The notes under the pieces are model-generated. The model did not search any database. It saw only the letters and a list, made by a program, of their open reading frames with translations, and was not told the DNA's origin. The position numbers were made by a program, and so were the translations under genes. Positions 28,638 to 37,043 of a stretch of 54,860 nt of DNA are shown here, in pieces. The stretch is from assembly GCA_003527225.1 (NCBI GenBank), contig DPXQ01000077.1, positions 27,109-81,968 on the forward strand, given 5' to 3'. The stretch is from Rhizobium sp. (GTDB taxonomy: Bacteria; Pseudomonadota; Alphaproteobacteria; Rhizobiales; Rhizobiaceae). Every line of letters starts with the position of its first letter. The stretch's first letter is position 1.

Positions 28638-28931
28638 TTATAGGGAGGCGTTCAGAGTATCGAGAAATGCTCCTATCGTTTCCTCGTCACGTCTGTAGAA
28701 AACCCATTGGCCGATGCGCGCGGACGAGACGAGCCCGGCGCGTTGGAGGGTCGCGAGATGAGCCGAGACCGTGGATTGGGATAGTCCGCAACGCTCGAAT
28801 TGTCCCGCGCAGACCCCGACCTCGAAGGGTTGTGCCTGAGCCTCGAAATGCGCTTGCGGGTCCTTCAGCCACATCAGCATCTTGACGCGTGCCGGGTGCG
28901 CAAGCGCTTTGAAGATTTCGTCGAGGTTCAT
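28638..28931 (-). CDS. ArsR-family regulator with two cysteines, upstream of OYE gene
   Basis: A 97-residue winged-helix repressor. ATG 28931 gives the family N-terminus MNLDEIFKALAHPARVKML; an ATG seven codons upstream is also open. The recognition helix is LSQSTVSAHLATLQRAGLV and the wing GQWVFYRRDEE. Two cysteines, Cys41 and Cys48, sit just before the recognition helix, where metal- or thiol-sensing ArsR members keep their ligands. With the OYE gene 54 bases downstream, sensing of electrophiles or oxidants is a reasonable inference, but metal or metalloid sensing is possible. Likely autoregulated. Confidence 0.92.
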   Translation of the reverse strand: MNLDEIFKALAHPARVKMLMWLKDPQAHFEAQAQPFEVGVCAGQFERCGLSQSTVSAHLATLQRAGLVSSARIGQWVFYRRDEETIGAFLDTLNASL

Positions 28932-29084
28932 TGTTGCCGCATTCCGTATCACTGTCTGACGCTTCAGATATGGCGCGCTGGCGAGGGTTCAATACACATC
29001 GAAGTGAAACTTTTCGGCGCGACCGGTTGTGGATGCCTCAAGGCCTCGCGCCCTCGGGCAAAAGGCATTTGGAGGACGGAAGAC

Positions 29085-29201
29085 AAAAAAAAGGGCCACC
29101 GGATCGCTCCAGGGCCCTATAAGTGTGAAGGTTAAAAACCTCCAGAGGGGAACAGCTGCTGCGGTGGAACTGGGAGGAAAAAGCCACCATGTGCATCAGC
29201 T
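29085..29201 (-). ncRNA. abcR: AbcR-type (αr15 family) trans-acting small RNA
   Basis: On the minus strand a sigma70-like promoter (29208-29236) predicts a transcript from about 29201 to a strong intrinsic terminator at 29117-29085, about 117 nt. The RNA has a first stem GGTGG/CCACC whose loop carries TTCCTCCCAG, an anti-Shine-Dalgarno sequence, a second G/C-rich element (CCTCTGGAGG), and a terminator stem AGGGCC/GGCCCT followed by eight Ts. Length, loop sequence and place beside lsrB/vtlR match AbcR1/AbcR2 of Agrobacterium, Sinorhizobium and Brucella, which with Hfq repress many ABC-transporter mRNAs. Only one copy is visible in this gap, where those genera often have two in tandem. The family call is from motif and synteny, not alignment. 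Confidence 0.82.
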
Positions 29202-29207
29202 GTGTGC

Positions 29208-29236
29208 GATATGGTGGTTATTTGTGCAGCGAACAA
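29208..29236 (-). promoter_or_regulatory. Promoter of the AbcR-type sRNA
   Basis: Minus strand: -35 TTGTTC (29236-29231), a 17-base spacer, -10 CATATC (29213-29208). This predicts a start near 29201-29202. In Brucella and Agrobacterium the neighbouring LysR regulator VtlR activates an abcR promoter, so an LsrB site just upstream (29237-29320) is expected. Confidence 0.6.
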
Positions 29237-29334
29237 TGGTTTTTTATGCATGTCTGGCATGCGCATGTTGCACGCCTTGATAATTGCACACGTACTGGCT
29301 GTGCCGCTGACCATTTCATCTATGACGACTGGGC

Positions 29335-30231
29335 CTAGAAGTTCCAGTTGCGAGCTTTCGCCACGATGAAATCGCGGAAAGCCTTCAGCTTGGCTGCATT
29401 CTTCATTTCGTCCGGATAGCAGAAATAGGTGTCGAAGGAAGGCACGTCGGCGCTTGTCACGAGCTGCAGCAGACCCGGATCGCGCCCGACAATATAGTCT
29501 GGAAGCATGGCGATGCCGATGCCGAGCAGGCAGGCACGCTTGATTGAGGTCAGGCTGTTGATCTGCAGCTGCGGCTGCCGGGGATTGTCCGAGGTCCGGC
29601 CCGCCACTTCCAGCCAGTTGACGTCGAGCAGATAGCCCGGCGCCGGTTCGCCAAAGGTGATGATGCGATGGTTGTCGAGGTCCTCGATGGATTGTGGCTC
29701 GCCATAGCGGTTGATGTAAGAGGGGGCCGCATAGACATGCATGTGAACCGTGAACAGCTTGCGCTGGATCAGATCCGACTGTTGCGGCTGGCGAAGCCGG
29801 ATGGCGCAGTCGGCATGGCGCATGTTCACGTCCAGTTCCTCGTTGTCGAGGATGAGCTGGATCGACATGTCGGGATATAGTTGCAGGAATTCCTGTATCT
29901 TGTCGGTGAGCCAACCCTGGCCGAGACCGACCGTGGTCGTGACGCGCAGCTTGCCGCTCGGCTTTTCCGTCGTTTCGGTGAGCTGCATCTTCACCGTTTC
30001 AAGCTTCAGCAGCACGTCGTGGGCCGTGCGGTAGAGGAGTTCGCCCTGTTCGGTGAGGATGAGGCCGCGCGCATGGCGATGGAAGAGCTTGACGCCGACT
30101 TCCTGTTCGAGTGCGCTGACCTGCCGGCTGATCGCCGATTGAGAGAGGTGCAGCTTGTCCGCTGCGTGGGTGAACGAGCCTGCTTCGGCGGCTGCGTGAA
30201 AAATACGCAGCTTGTCCCAGTCCAACGGCAT
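29335..30231 (-). CDS. lsrB: LysR family regulator LsrB/VtlR
   Basis: A 298-residue LysR protein. Start ATG 30231 has GAGGGGGG 4 bases upstream; longer forms are rejected. The DNA-binding region reads LRIFHAAAEAGSFTHAADKLHLSQSAISRQVSALEQ; the effector domain holds GIAMLPDYIVGRDPGLLQLV. Cysteines at 142, 234 and 271 could be redox-active, as thiol sensing is reported for LsrB. Identity rests on place: immediately downstream of trxB (20 bases) and next to the AbcR sRNA, as in Sinorhizobium lsrB and Brucella/Agrobacterium vtlR. There it is needed for symbiosis or virulence, oxidative-stress defence, LPS functions and abcR activation. Confidence 0.88.
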   Translation of the reverse strand: MPLDWDKLRIFHAAAEAGSFTHAADKLHLSQSAISRQVSALEQEVGVKLFHRHARGLILTEQGELLYRTAHDVLLKLETVKMQLTETTEKPSGKLRVTTTVGLGQGWLTDKIQEFLQLYPDMSIQLILDNEELDVNMRHADCAIRLRQPQQSDLIQRKLFTVHMHVYAAPSYINRYGEPQSIEDLDNHRIITFGEPAPGYLLDVNWLEVAGRTSDNPRQPQLQINSLTSIKRACLLGIGIAMLPDYIVGRDPGLLQLVTSADVPSFDTYFCYPDEMKNAAKLKAFRDFIVAKARNWNF

Positions 30232-30251
30232 GCCGCCCCCCCTCATGATCT

Positions 30252-31226
30252 CTACTCCGCCGCTTGTGCGTGAACGGAACCGGCCGTCAGGTAACGCTCT
30301 GCCTCGAGCGCGGCCATGCAACCCATTCCGGCCGCCGTGATCGCCTGGCGGTAGACGTCGTCGGTGACATCGCCCGCGGCAAAGACGCCTTCGACATCGG
30401 TGGCTGTCGAATCCGGCGCGGTCCAGAGATAGCCATTTGCTTTCATTTTCAGCTTGCCCTTGAAGAGCTCCACCGCCGGCGCGTGGCCGATGGCGACGAA
30501 AACGCCGTCGATCGGCATTTCCGTAATCGCGCCGGTCACGGTATCGCGCAGCGTCGCGCCGGTCACGGACGGCGGCATGGGCGGCTTGGCGGGCGTGCCG
30601 GTGATCTCAGCCACTTCGGTATTCCAGATCACCTTGATGTTCTCTTTGGCAAAAAGGCGCTCCTGGAGGATCTTTTCCGAACGGAAGGAGTCGCGTCGAT
30701 GCACGACAGTCACCGATTTCGCTATATTGGAGAGGTAAAGCGCCTCCTCGACGGCCGAGTTGCCACCGCCGACGACGATCACATCCTTGTTGCGATAGAA
30801 GAAGCCGTCGCAGGTGGCGCAGGCCGAAACGCCGAAGCCCTGAAAATGCTGTTCGCTCTCGATGCCGAGCCATTTGGCCTTGGCGCCGGTGGCCACGATC
30901 AGCGTGTCGGCGGTCCAGACCGCGCCCGAATCCGTGCGTATGGTGAAGGGTCGTTTCGCCATGTCGACTTCGGTCACGAGGTCGTTGACGATCTCGGCGC
31001 CGACATGGGTCGCCTGCTTGAGCATCTGCTCCATCAGCCAAGGGCCCTGGATCGGGTCGGCAAAACCGGGATAATTTTCCACGTCGGTGGTGATCATCAG
31101 CTGCCCGCCCTGTTCCATGCCGGCGATGAGAACCGGTTTCAGCATGGCGCGTGCGGCATAGATTGCAGCGGTATATCCGGCCGGGCCGGACCCTATGATC
31201 AGCACCTTGGTATGGCGGGCGGTCAT
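30252..31226 (-). CDS. trxB: Thioredoxin-disulfide reductase
   Basis: A 324-residue FAD/NADPH enzyme that reduces thioredoxin. Start ATG 31226 has AAAGGAAAG upstream. FAD motif GSGPAGYTAAIYAAR at about 12-26, redox pair CATC in VSACATCDGFF, NADPH motif VGGGNSAVEEALYL and the C-terminal FAD block GVFAAGDVTD are all present. Length fits the low-molecular-weight bacterial type. lsrB follows 20 bases downstream, linking thiol reduction with a redox-responsive regulator in one transcript. It is divergent from lrp, with about 230 bases between. Confidence 0.97.
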   Translation of the reverse strand: MTARHTKVLIIGSGPAGYTAAIYAARAMLKPVLIAGMEQGGQLMITTDVENYPGFADPIQGPWLMEQMLKQATHVGAEIVNDLVTEVDMAKRPFTIRTDSGAVWTADTLIVATGAKAKWLGIESEQHFQGFGVSACATCDGFFYRNKDVIVVGGGNSAVEEALYLSNIAKSVTVVHRRDSFRSEKILQERLFAKENIKVIWNTEVAEITGTPAKPPMPPSVTGATLRDTVTGAITEMPIDGVFVAIGHAPAVELFKGKLKMKANGYLWTAPDSTATDVEGVFAAGDVTDDVYRQAITAAGMGCMAALEAERYLTAGSVHAQAAE

Positions 31227-31458
31227 GGTCTTTCCTTTCAGGGACGATGCAAAATGGACAGGCAGATCGATTCTCATCGAGGCTGTTTGTTTGCAGCCTC
31301 ATTTATGATTGCTCCATGCATTTATTCAAGGTCAGCTTTGCAATAACAACAAGGCATTCTCCGTCATGGTAATATTTGTGCTTAACGCAGACTGATTCTT
31401 GCGTAATTTCCGGAATGGGCTACATATCGGCCCTGTCACGTCAGAAAAGGCTTTGCAT

Positions 31459-31926
31459 TTGTTACGCGCCGAATTGGACGCCATCGATCTTCGCATTCTC
31501 CGGGAGCTTCAACGCGACGGCCGCATGACGAATGTGGAGCTGTCGGCGCGCGTGGGCATTTCAGCGCCGCCGTGCCTGCGCCGGGTGCGCAAGCTGGAGG
31601 AGGCGGGGATCATAGAGGGCTACCACGCATTGCTGAACGCCCCGAAGCTCGGCTTCGATCTCGTCGCCTTCTGCATGGTCGGGCTGAAGCACCAGTCGGA
31701 AAGCAACCTCAAGGCCTTCGCGGCCGCTACCGAAAGCTGGCCGCTGGTGCGCCAGGCATGGATGGTGTCGGGCGACAGCGACTTCCTTCTTCACTGCGTG
31801 GCCGAGAACCTGGCCAAGTTCCAGGACTTCGTGATCGAGGTGCTGACGGCCAATGATCACGTCCATACCGTTCGCACCATGCTGACGATCCGGCAGGTGA
31901 AGCGCGTCGGGCTCGTGGAAGTTTAA
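31459..31926 (+). CDS. lrp: Lrp/AsnC family regulator
   Basis: A 155-residue feast/famine regulator. The start is probably TTG at 31459, with AAGG 8 bases upstream, giving the opening LRAELDAIDLRILRELQRDGR; no ATG is available near. The N-terminal helix-turn-helix is MTNVELSARVGISAPPCLRRVRKLEEAGII and the C-terminal RAM domain binds amino acids. In Sinorhizobium an lrp gene sits between the lps cluster and trxB, as here, supporting the symbol. It converges with the FkbM gene; the two stop codons overlap in the bases TTTAA. Confidence 0.92.
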   Translation: MLRAELDAIDLRILRELQRDGRMTNVELSARVGISAPPCLRRVRKLEEAGIIEGYHALLNAPKLGFDLVAFCMVGLKHQSESNLKAFAAATESWPLVRQAWMVSGDSDFLLHCVAENLAKFQDFVIEVLTANDHVHTVRTMLTIRQVKRVGLVEV

Positions 31927-32714
31927 TGACTTCCGTTCAGGGGTGCTTTTGCGGCTAGAACCATCTTGTGGTTGCGGTTGCGGAAACGTGTGATTGCCAC
32001 CAGACGGCGGGTTCCGAAAAGAGTGCGGCGGATCTCGTAGAAGTAGCCGTAACCTCGCTCGTTCAGAAAGCGGATCAGCTCGGCTGCCGGTTCGGCGGTC
32101 TTTGCCCTGAGAAGTTCGAAGGCAATCAAGGGCGCCGATTGCGCAAGAATGGCTTCTGCACCCTTCAATGCACTCAGTTCATGGCCTTCCACGTCGATCT
32201 TCATGAAATCGACTGCCGATATCGCCTCGTCGCCCAGCATGGCGTCGAGCCGGTCGCAGGCAAAACCGATCGTGTCGGCACCGGCCTCGGCGTCCGTGAC
32301 GATATGGGCCGCACCGATATTGCCAGGCACGCTTATGGCCCTTGCCACGAACGCTTCGCTCGAGGCTCCCTTCTGGTGGACAGTGATGTTCTTCATTGCC
32401 CGGGTATTGAGCGACAGGATCTCGAAGGTCAGCGGGTGGGGCTCGAAGGCGTGCACTTGCTGGAAATAGTTGCTGAAGGAAATGGTGTGAATGCCGATAT
32501 TCGCGCCCACGTCCAGCGCATATCGACGTTCAGGCAGGCCCGGAAAGACGTGCTGCTCGAGATAATCCAGCTCAAGGTTTTCGAACCGCCCATACAGGAT
32601 TGATTTGATGGAGATGTAGTCGAAGATGAATCCGACAAAGGTCTGCGGCAAAGCCCGGCTTTTCCGAGATTCTCTCAGGACCAGGGTCAAGAGCAGCTTT
32701 TTCGCAAGAAGCAT
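31923..32714 (-). CDS. FkbM family SAM-dependent methyltransferase
   Basis: A 263-residue methyltransferase. The SAM-binding loop ALDVGANIGIHTISFSNYF (about 67-85) is followed by HAFEPHPLTFEIL and VDFMKIDVEGHELSALKGAE, the diagnostic FkbM blocks. Members methylate hydroxyls on sugars or polyketides. It lies 17 bases downstream of lpsB on the same strand, so it probably modifies an LPS core or O-antigen sugar. In Sinorhizobium the corresponding place holds lpsE, lpsD and lpsC. Start ATG 32714 is preferred over a TTG two codons upstream. Confidence 0.9.
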   Translation of the reverse strand: MLLAKKLLLTLVLRESRKSRALPQTFVGFIFDYISIKSILYGRFENLELDYLEQHVFPGLPERRYALDVGANIGIHTISFSNYFQQVHAFEPHPLTFEILSLNTRAMKNITVHQKGASSEAFVARAISVPGNIGAAHIVTDAEAGADTIGFACDRLDAMLGDEAISAVDFMKIDVEGHELSALKGAEAILAQSAPLIAFELLRAKTAEPAAELIRFLNERGYGYFYEIRRTLFGTRRLVAITRFRNRNHKMVLAAKAPLNGSH

Positions 32715-32731
32715 TCTCAATCCAATTCAAG

Positions 32732-33796
32732 CTATCGGGAAACGCTTTCGAGACCCTTGTAGATCAGGCCGATACCGGCCGCCTCGTTTTCCAAAGTGAA
32801 TAGTGCTGTCACCCGTGCCCGTGCACTTGCTCCCGCCGCATCGCGCCGCGCGTCGTCGTCCATGAAGGCCGCCACGGCCTCGCCCATGGATTCGCTGCTG
32901 CCCGCCGGGGTTACGATGCCGGTTTCGTGGTGACCGACCTGGATCAGTTCGCTGAACACGCCGACATCGGCGGCGACGACCGGAACGCCACTTCCCATGG
33001 CCTCGAGCGGGGTCAGGCCGAACCCTTCCCAGCGTTGCGGGGCGACATAAAGGTCAAGGGCGCGATACCAGTCGTTGATATTGGTATGCTCGCCGACGAA
33101 GAGAATGCGATCCGAAAGGCCGGCTTTGACCACACGCTCCTTGAGACCGTTCTCGTAGGCGACGTGCGAAGCGGTCGCGCGCCCGGCGATAATGGCGATC
33201 CAGTCCGGTCGGTCGGCAAGCAGCTCTATCATCGCGTCGACGAACAGGTCCGTTCCCTTCTGGTGGCGGACCCTGCCGAAGCAGCCGACGACATTTTTTG
33301 TGGGATCGAGGCCGACCGCGCGCTTTGCCGCAGCCTTGTCTTGGGGGGGAGAGAAGCGTTCCGTGTCCACGCCATGCATGATGACGGTGTTCTCCACCTC
33401 GAGATAGGCCGCCGTCTTGGCGCTGGTGGCAATCACTGCGTCGACGCGGGAAATCAGGAACTTCGTCCAGCGGGTGTGCCGCCGTTGCGAAGCTGAGGTG
33501 AAGACGATCTTCAGTGGCATGCGCAGAACATCGCGCAGAAGGAGGCCGGCCAGCATTTCGTTGTTGCGGCGGGCATGCCAGACACGGCTCTGTCTACCCT
33601 CAGGCCGGCGCCAGAGCCTAAACAGGTCGGAAAACTGAAGATGCGGGAGAAACGCCGGGAGGCCCGGGCCAAGGGTCGCAACCTTCTGGCCGAGCCTGTT
33701 CTGGACGGGGATGAGCTGGATGATCGTCGAGGTCACACCGGACAGGCGCTTCTTGAAATTCGGCGCGATGACCTCGACATTCCTGATATCCGTCAC
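32732..33796 (-). CDS. lpsB: LPS core glycosyltransferase, family 4 (LpsB/LpcC)
   Basis: A 354-residue GT-B enzyme. GTG 33796 is chosen (GAGG 9 bases upstream), giving TDIRNVEVIAPNFKKRLSGVTSTI, the N-terminus of rhizobial LpcC/LpsB. The C-terminal half has GCFGRVRHQKGTDLFVDAM and the retaining-GT4 motif WEGFGLTPLEAMGSGVPVVA with both catalytic glutamates. LpcC/LpsB is a mannosyltransferase of the LPS inner core, acting at the cytoplasmic face of the inner membrane and required for symbiosis in Sinorhizobium and R. leguminosarum. The position directly downstream of greA (31 bases) matches the Sinorhizobium greA-lpsB order. Confidence 0.92.
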   Translation of the reverse strand: MTDIRNVEVIAPNFKKRLSGVTSTIIQLIPVQNRLGQKVATLGPGLPAFLPHLQFSDLFRLWRRPEGRQSRVWHARRNNEMLAGLLLRDVLRMPLKIVFTSASQRRHTRWTKFLISRVDAVIATSAKTAAYLEVENTVIMHGVDTERFSPPQDKAAAKRAVGLDPTKNVVGCFGRVRHQKGTDLFVDAMIELLADRPDWIAIIAGRATASHVAYENGLKERVVKAGLSDRILFVGEHTNINDWYRALDLYVAPQRWEGFGLTPLEAMGSGVPVVAADVGVFSELIQVGHHETGIVTPAGSSESMGEAVAAFMDDDARRDAAGASARARVTALFTLENEAAGIGLIYKGLESVSR

Positions 33797-33827
33797 GTCG
33801 GAGATCCTCGCTCCGGCCCGATGCCGA

Positions 33828-34304
33828 TCAGCCCCAATTAACCGAGAGGATTTCGTAGGCCTTGGAGCCGCCGGGCGCCACGACCTCGATGTTGTCACCG
33901 ACCTCCTTGCCGATCAGTGCACGTGCGATAGGCGAGGAGATCGAGATGCGACCCTGCTTCACGTCCGCTTCCTGGTCGCCGACGATCTGGTAGGTCTTTT
34001 CCTCTTCGGTATCCTCATCGACGAGTTTTACCGTGGCGCCGAATTTGATTTTGGAGCCGGACATCTTGGCAAGGTCGATAACTTCGGCGCGCGCGATCAG
34101 GTCTTCCAGTTCGCCGATGCGGCCTTCATTGTGGCTCTGGGCTTCCTTGGCGGCATGATACTCGGCGTTTTCGGAAAGGTCGCCATGGGCACGCGCTTCA
34201 GCGATCGCTTCGATGATGCGCGGCCGCTCTTCCTGCTGGCGCCAACGCAGTTCCTCATTCAGCTTGACGAAACCGTTCTGCGTCATCGGTACCTTTTCAA
34301 CCAT
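33828..34304 (-). CDS. greA: Transcription elongation factor GreA
   Basis: A 158-residue factor that rescues backtracked RNA polymerase by stimulating transcript cleavage. N-terminal coiled coil with the acidic tip [21 protein letters not shown] (about 36-56), C-terminal domain with [20 protein letters not shown]. Start ATG 34304 has GAAGGAAG upstream. It probably heads a transcript with lpsB and the FkbM gene. Confidence 0.97.
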   Translation of the reverse strand: MVEKVPMTQNGFVKLNEELRWRQQEERPRIIEAIAEARAHGDLSENAEYHAAKEAQSHNEGRIGELEDLIARAEVIDLAKMSGSKIKFGATVKLVDEDTEEEKTYQIVGDQEADVKQGRISISSPIARALIGKEVGDNIEVVAPGGSKAYEILSVNWG

Positions 34305-34480
34305 TTCGACTTCCTTCGAGTATGGAGTCCGCGTGGTGCAGACATAAAAGAAAACAGGTTCCGAAGCGAAGCCGCGGAACCGTGTTTCAAATCGATATGC
34401 TGGAAACTATAGCAGAATCCGGAAGGACATTTCCAGAAGTTTTGTGTCATGCCGGAATTGCCGCCGATGAAGGAGGGGCA

Positions 34481-35713
34481 TCAGGGCTCAACCTGATGCT
34501 GCACCGGCAGGTTGGGCGGATCATAGGGGCCATCGGGCAATGTGGCCGCCATGCGGTCGATTACTGACTGGTGAATCAGCGCATCCTCGGGAATGAGGCG
34601 ACGATCGCATCGGGGCAGATAGAAGCCTCCAGTCTCGCCATGCATTCGCCAGGACGTGGCCGGGATGCGGCGGGGAACGAATTCAAGCACTTGCCAGGCA
34701 AAGTTCATGCTCTCATGACGCTTCGCGGTGGGATCCGGCGCGACGTAGGGCATCTGCGGATTCTGGCCGATAACGATCTCGTTCACGGTCCGGGTGATGA
34801 AGTCCAGTCCGGCTGCTTTCGCTTCCCGGATCATCCAGACGAGCGGGATCTTGATCAGCGCGCTTTCCTTTTCAGGATATCCGCCGCCGACATCTCCGTG
34901 AACGCCTGTGAACCAGACCTCCTTGAAATCCTGCGGGGGCGGGGCTTCCTTCGGCTTGAACGGTCCGCCCCAGTAGGGCTGGCCCGGCTCCCAGGTCTGC
35001 GGATTGTACATCGTGCGTCGCTCATCAATGGCCAGAGCCTGGCGCACGATCTCCACGCTGGGATTCCGGCGGGTGAAGGGGTGGCTTTTCAGCTGAAGCA
35101 GCCATCTACCGTTTTCGATGACCGAGGTGACGGTATCAAACAGGCCGAGCATCTTGATCTTCGGGCGATTGGTCTTCAGCGTACGTTCGTGAAGGCGCAT
35201 GGTGGCGAAGGCGGAGGGTGCGTCTTCCCCGGGCGCCACTGGGTCGCCGCTCTGATCCCTGAATTCGGGTATGCCCTTATAGGCCCGGTATGCATAGTCG
35301 ACCAGATTGAGGTGGTGGCGGCTGACCAAGCCCAACGCGTGTATGAAGCCCGCCAGCACCCTTGCCGTATAGGCGCCGCGGCTGAACCCGAACAGGAATA
35401 TGCGATCGTCCTCGCCTTTCTTCTTGCCGTCCTTATCGCGCGGCGCGGACTGATAGTTCTCGACGATGAAGCGGTAGGCGTCCTTGACGTTCTGGTCGAG
35501 GCCCCAGCCTGTCGCCATTCCCCAGATCTCGATCGTCTCGCGATAGGGTTTCAGCCAGGCGTTCACCGCACCGAAGGTCCCGACGCCCGGATCGTAATAG
35601 ACGACCTGTTCGTCCGTGCGTCGCAGGACGCCGAAGAGGCGCAGAATATTGGTGCGGTCAGCAGCGATCTCGTTTGACGTTCCGTCGAAAAGAAGAACGA
35701 TGTTCTTAGCCAT
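34481..35713 (-). CDS. DUF2235 domain-containing protein (putative alpha/beta hydrolase)
   Basis: A 410-residue protein. The opening KNIVLLFDGTSNE and the block FLFGFSRGAYTARVLAGFIHALGL are diagnostic of DUF2235; GFSRG is the nucleophile elbow with the likely catalytic Ser. WFTGVHGDVGGGYPE supplies the conserved Asp/His region. The family includes Tle1 phospholipases of type VI secretion, but no secretion genes are nearby, so this looks like a stand-alone cytoplasmic hydrolase. ATG 35713 fits the family start; ATG 35743 would add 10 residues. Neither has a good ribosome site, so the start is uncertain. Confidence 0.88.
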   Translation of the reverse strand: MAKNIVLLFDGTSNEIAADRTNILRLFGVLRRTDEQVVYYDPGVGTFGAVNAWLKPYRETIEIWGMATGWGLDQNVKDAYRFIVENYQSAPRDKDGKKKGEDDRIFLFGFSRGAYTARVLAGFIHALGLVSRHHLNLVDYAYRAYKGIPEFRDQSGDPVAPGEDAPSAFATMRLHERTLKTNRPKIKMLGLFDTVTSVIENGRWLLQLKSHPFTRRNPSVEIVRQALAIDERRTMYNPQTWEPGQPYWGGPFKPKEAPPPQDFKEVWFTGVHGDVGGGYPEKESALIKIPLVWMIREAKAAGLDFITRTVNEIVIGQNPQMPYVAPDPTAKRHESMNFAWQVLEFVPRRIPATSWRMHGETGGFYLPRCDRRLIPEDALIHQSVIDRMAATLPDGPYDPPNLPVQHQVEP

Positions 35714-35892
35714 GGGCAGACCCAGCTTGATGACGAGGTTCATCCTATCGCGAGACGGCGAAATTCTCAAACGCGGTTGTCGGTCTTGCGGTTGAGTCAC
35801 TTGGGGGAGATCGCGCCGATTGACGAAGTCGCGGTGGGTGCCGATGATGGCTGGGGCACGGATTGTAGCGGATCGCGTGCGAGGGAGGTGGC

Positions 35893-36741
35893 ATGAGACC
35901 GGTGGTCTGGTTGACAATCGTGGCAATGATCGCGTTTGCGGCAAATTCGCTGTTGGCGCGATTGGCGCTGGGGTCCGCTTCGCTGGACTGGGCAAGCTAC
36001 ACGACATTGCGCATTCTTGCCGGCGCTGCGGTTCTTGCCTTGCTGGTTCGTGGCCGCGACAAGGCGGGCGGATCGCCTGCCGGAAGGTGGCCGGCGGCGG
36101 TGGCGCTCCTCGTTTATGCGCTGGCATTTTCTCTCGCCTATCTCGAGCTCGGTGCGGCGACGGGTGCTCTCATCCTGTTCACCTCGGTTCAGGCGACCAT
36201 GGTCGGCTACAGCTTGATCCGGGGCGAAAGCCTCACCCTTGCGGAAATGCTCGGCTTCACAGTCGCCTTCGTCGCTTTCGTCTATCTCGTTCTGCCCGGT
36301 GTCGGCCGGCCGGACCCGACGGGCAGTTTGTTGATGGCAGTTTCCGGGATCGCTTGGGGTATCTATACGCTGAAGGGCCGAGGAGGAGGTAATCCGCTTG
36401 CGGCCACGGGGGGCAACTTCCTCTATGCATCGGTCTTGTGTGTGCCAATCGGGATCTTTGCGCTTCTCGCTGGGACAGCGACATGGGTCGGTATTTTTCT
36501 TGCAGTTTTTTCCGGCGCGGTGACTTCGGGTCTTGGCTATGTGATCTGGTACCGGGCGCTGGCCGGACTTACGAATTTCCAGGCGGCCCTTGTCCAGCTC
36601 TCGGTTCCGGTCATCGCTGCCGCAGGCGCTATCGTCTTTCTCGATGAGGCGATGACAGTGCGTTTCGCAATCTCGGGATCACTCGTGATCGGCGGCATCG
36701 GCCTGGCGATCATGGCCCGACAAAAGGCGCGGGCTGGTTAA
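35893..36741 (+). CDS. EamA/DMT-superfamily transporter
   Basis: A 282-residue inner-membrane protein with about ten helices and two EamA repeats: FAANSLLARLAL, ASYTTLRILAGAAVLAL, FSLAYLELGAATGALILFTS, then GAVTSGLGYVIWYRALAGLTNFQAALVQLSVPVIAAAG. GGGAGGTGG lies directly before the ATG. It is divergent from the DUF2235 gene and ends at a strong terminator that also faces the carB remnant. Substrate unknown. It is not closely similar to the other EamA protein at 17617-18507. Confidence 0.93.
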   Translation: MRPVVWLTIVAMIAFAANSLLARLALGSASLDWASYTTLRILAGAAVLALLVRGRDKAGGSPAGRWPAAVALLVYALAFSLAYLELGAATGALILFTSVQATMVGYSLIRGESLTLAEMLGFTVAFVAFVYLVLPGVGRPDPTGSLLMAVSGIAWGIYTLKGRGGGNPLAATGGNFLYASVLCVPIGIFALLAGTATWVGIFLAVFSGAVTSGLGYVIWYRALAGLTNFQAALVQLSVPVIAAAGAIVFLDEAMTVRFAISGSLVIGGIGLAIMARQKARAG

Positions 36742-36765
36742 ACGGACGGTAACAGGCCGGCAAAG

Positions 36766-36792
36766 AAAAGGCAGGTGGGCCACCTGCCTTTT
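36766..36792. terminator. Bidirectional terminator after the EamA gene
   Basis: AAAAGGCAGGTGG (36766-36778) pairs perfectly with CCACCTGCCTTTT (36780-36792), with T runs on both strands. It ends the plus-strand EamA gene and lies just past the stop codon of the carB remnant on the minus strand. Confidence 0.87.
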
Positions 36793-36813
36793 CGCATGGA
36801 GTTGCCGTCTCGA

Positions 36814-36972
36814 TCAGAAATCGCTCTGCAGCGGACGAACGTCGAGCTGGACCTTCTTCAGGGACTGGATGGCTTCCGCGGCGAGGAAGCGCTGCGGCCG
36901 CCGGTCTCCATGACTTTGAAGCCGATCTCGACCAGCAGCTTGATAGCGGGCAGGACGCGGACCGAGACGAAC
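36814..36972 (-). pseudogene. Decayed copy of the carB 3' end
   Basis: Reading the minus strand, the stop at 36814 is preceded by AAEAIQSLKKVQLDVRPLQSDF, against [22 protein letters not shown] in the true CarB (stop at 38472). Further upstream the remnant gives FVSVR-VLPAIKLLVEIGFKVMETGG, again CarB. Relative to carB it lacks 201 bases between two GGCGAG words (38541 and 38742), lacks 18 bases between two CGGACC words (38821 and 38839), and has a 1-base frameshift. Both deletions are slippage-type, between short direct repeats. Similarity fades past 36972. The remnant lies downstream of carB in the same orientation, separated from it by the ArsR/SRPBCC genes. Confidence 0.88.
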
Positions 36973-37043
36973 AAACCGATCCATTCGCGGCTGGTTGCCC
37001 GCACCGGAATCGTCTCACGCTCGGTCTTGACCTTCGTGTTCGC

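Noticed and set aside
28932..29084. Search for a second, tandem AbcR copy
   Set aside because: No other TTCCTCCCAG-type loop or matching terminator was found in the ArsR-lsrB gap; only one sRNA is called.
29132..29300. Small minus-strand frame ending at 29132 just before a terminator
   Set aside because: It covers the AbcR-type sRNA and its promoter; the sRNA structure explains the conserved-looking sequence better than a peptide.
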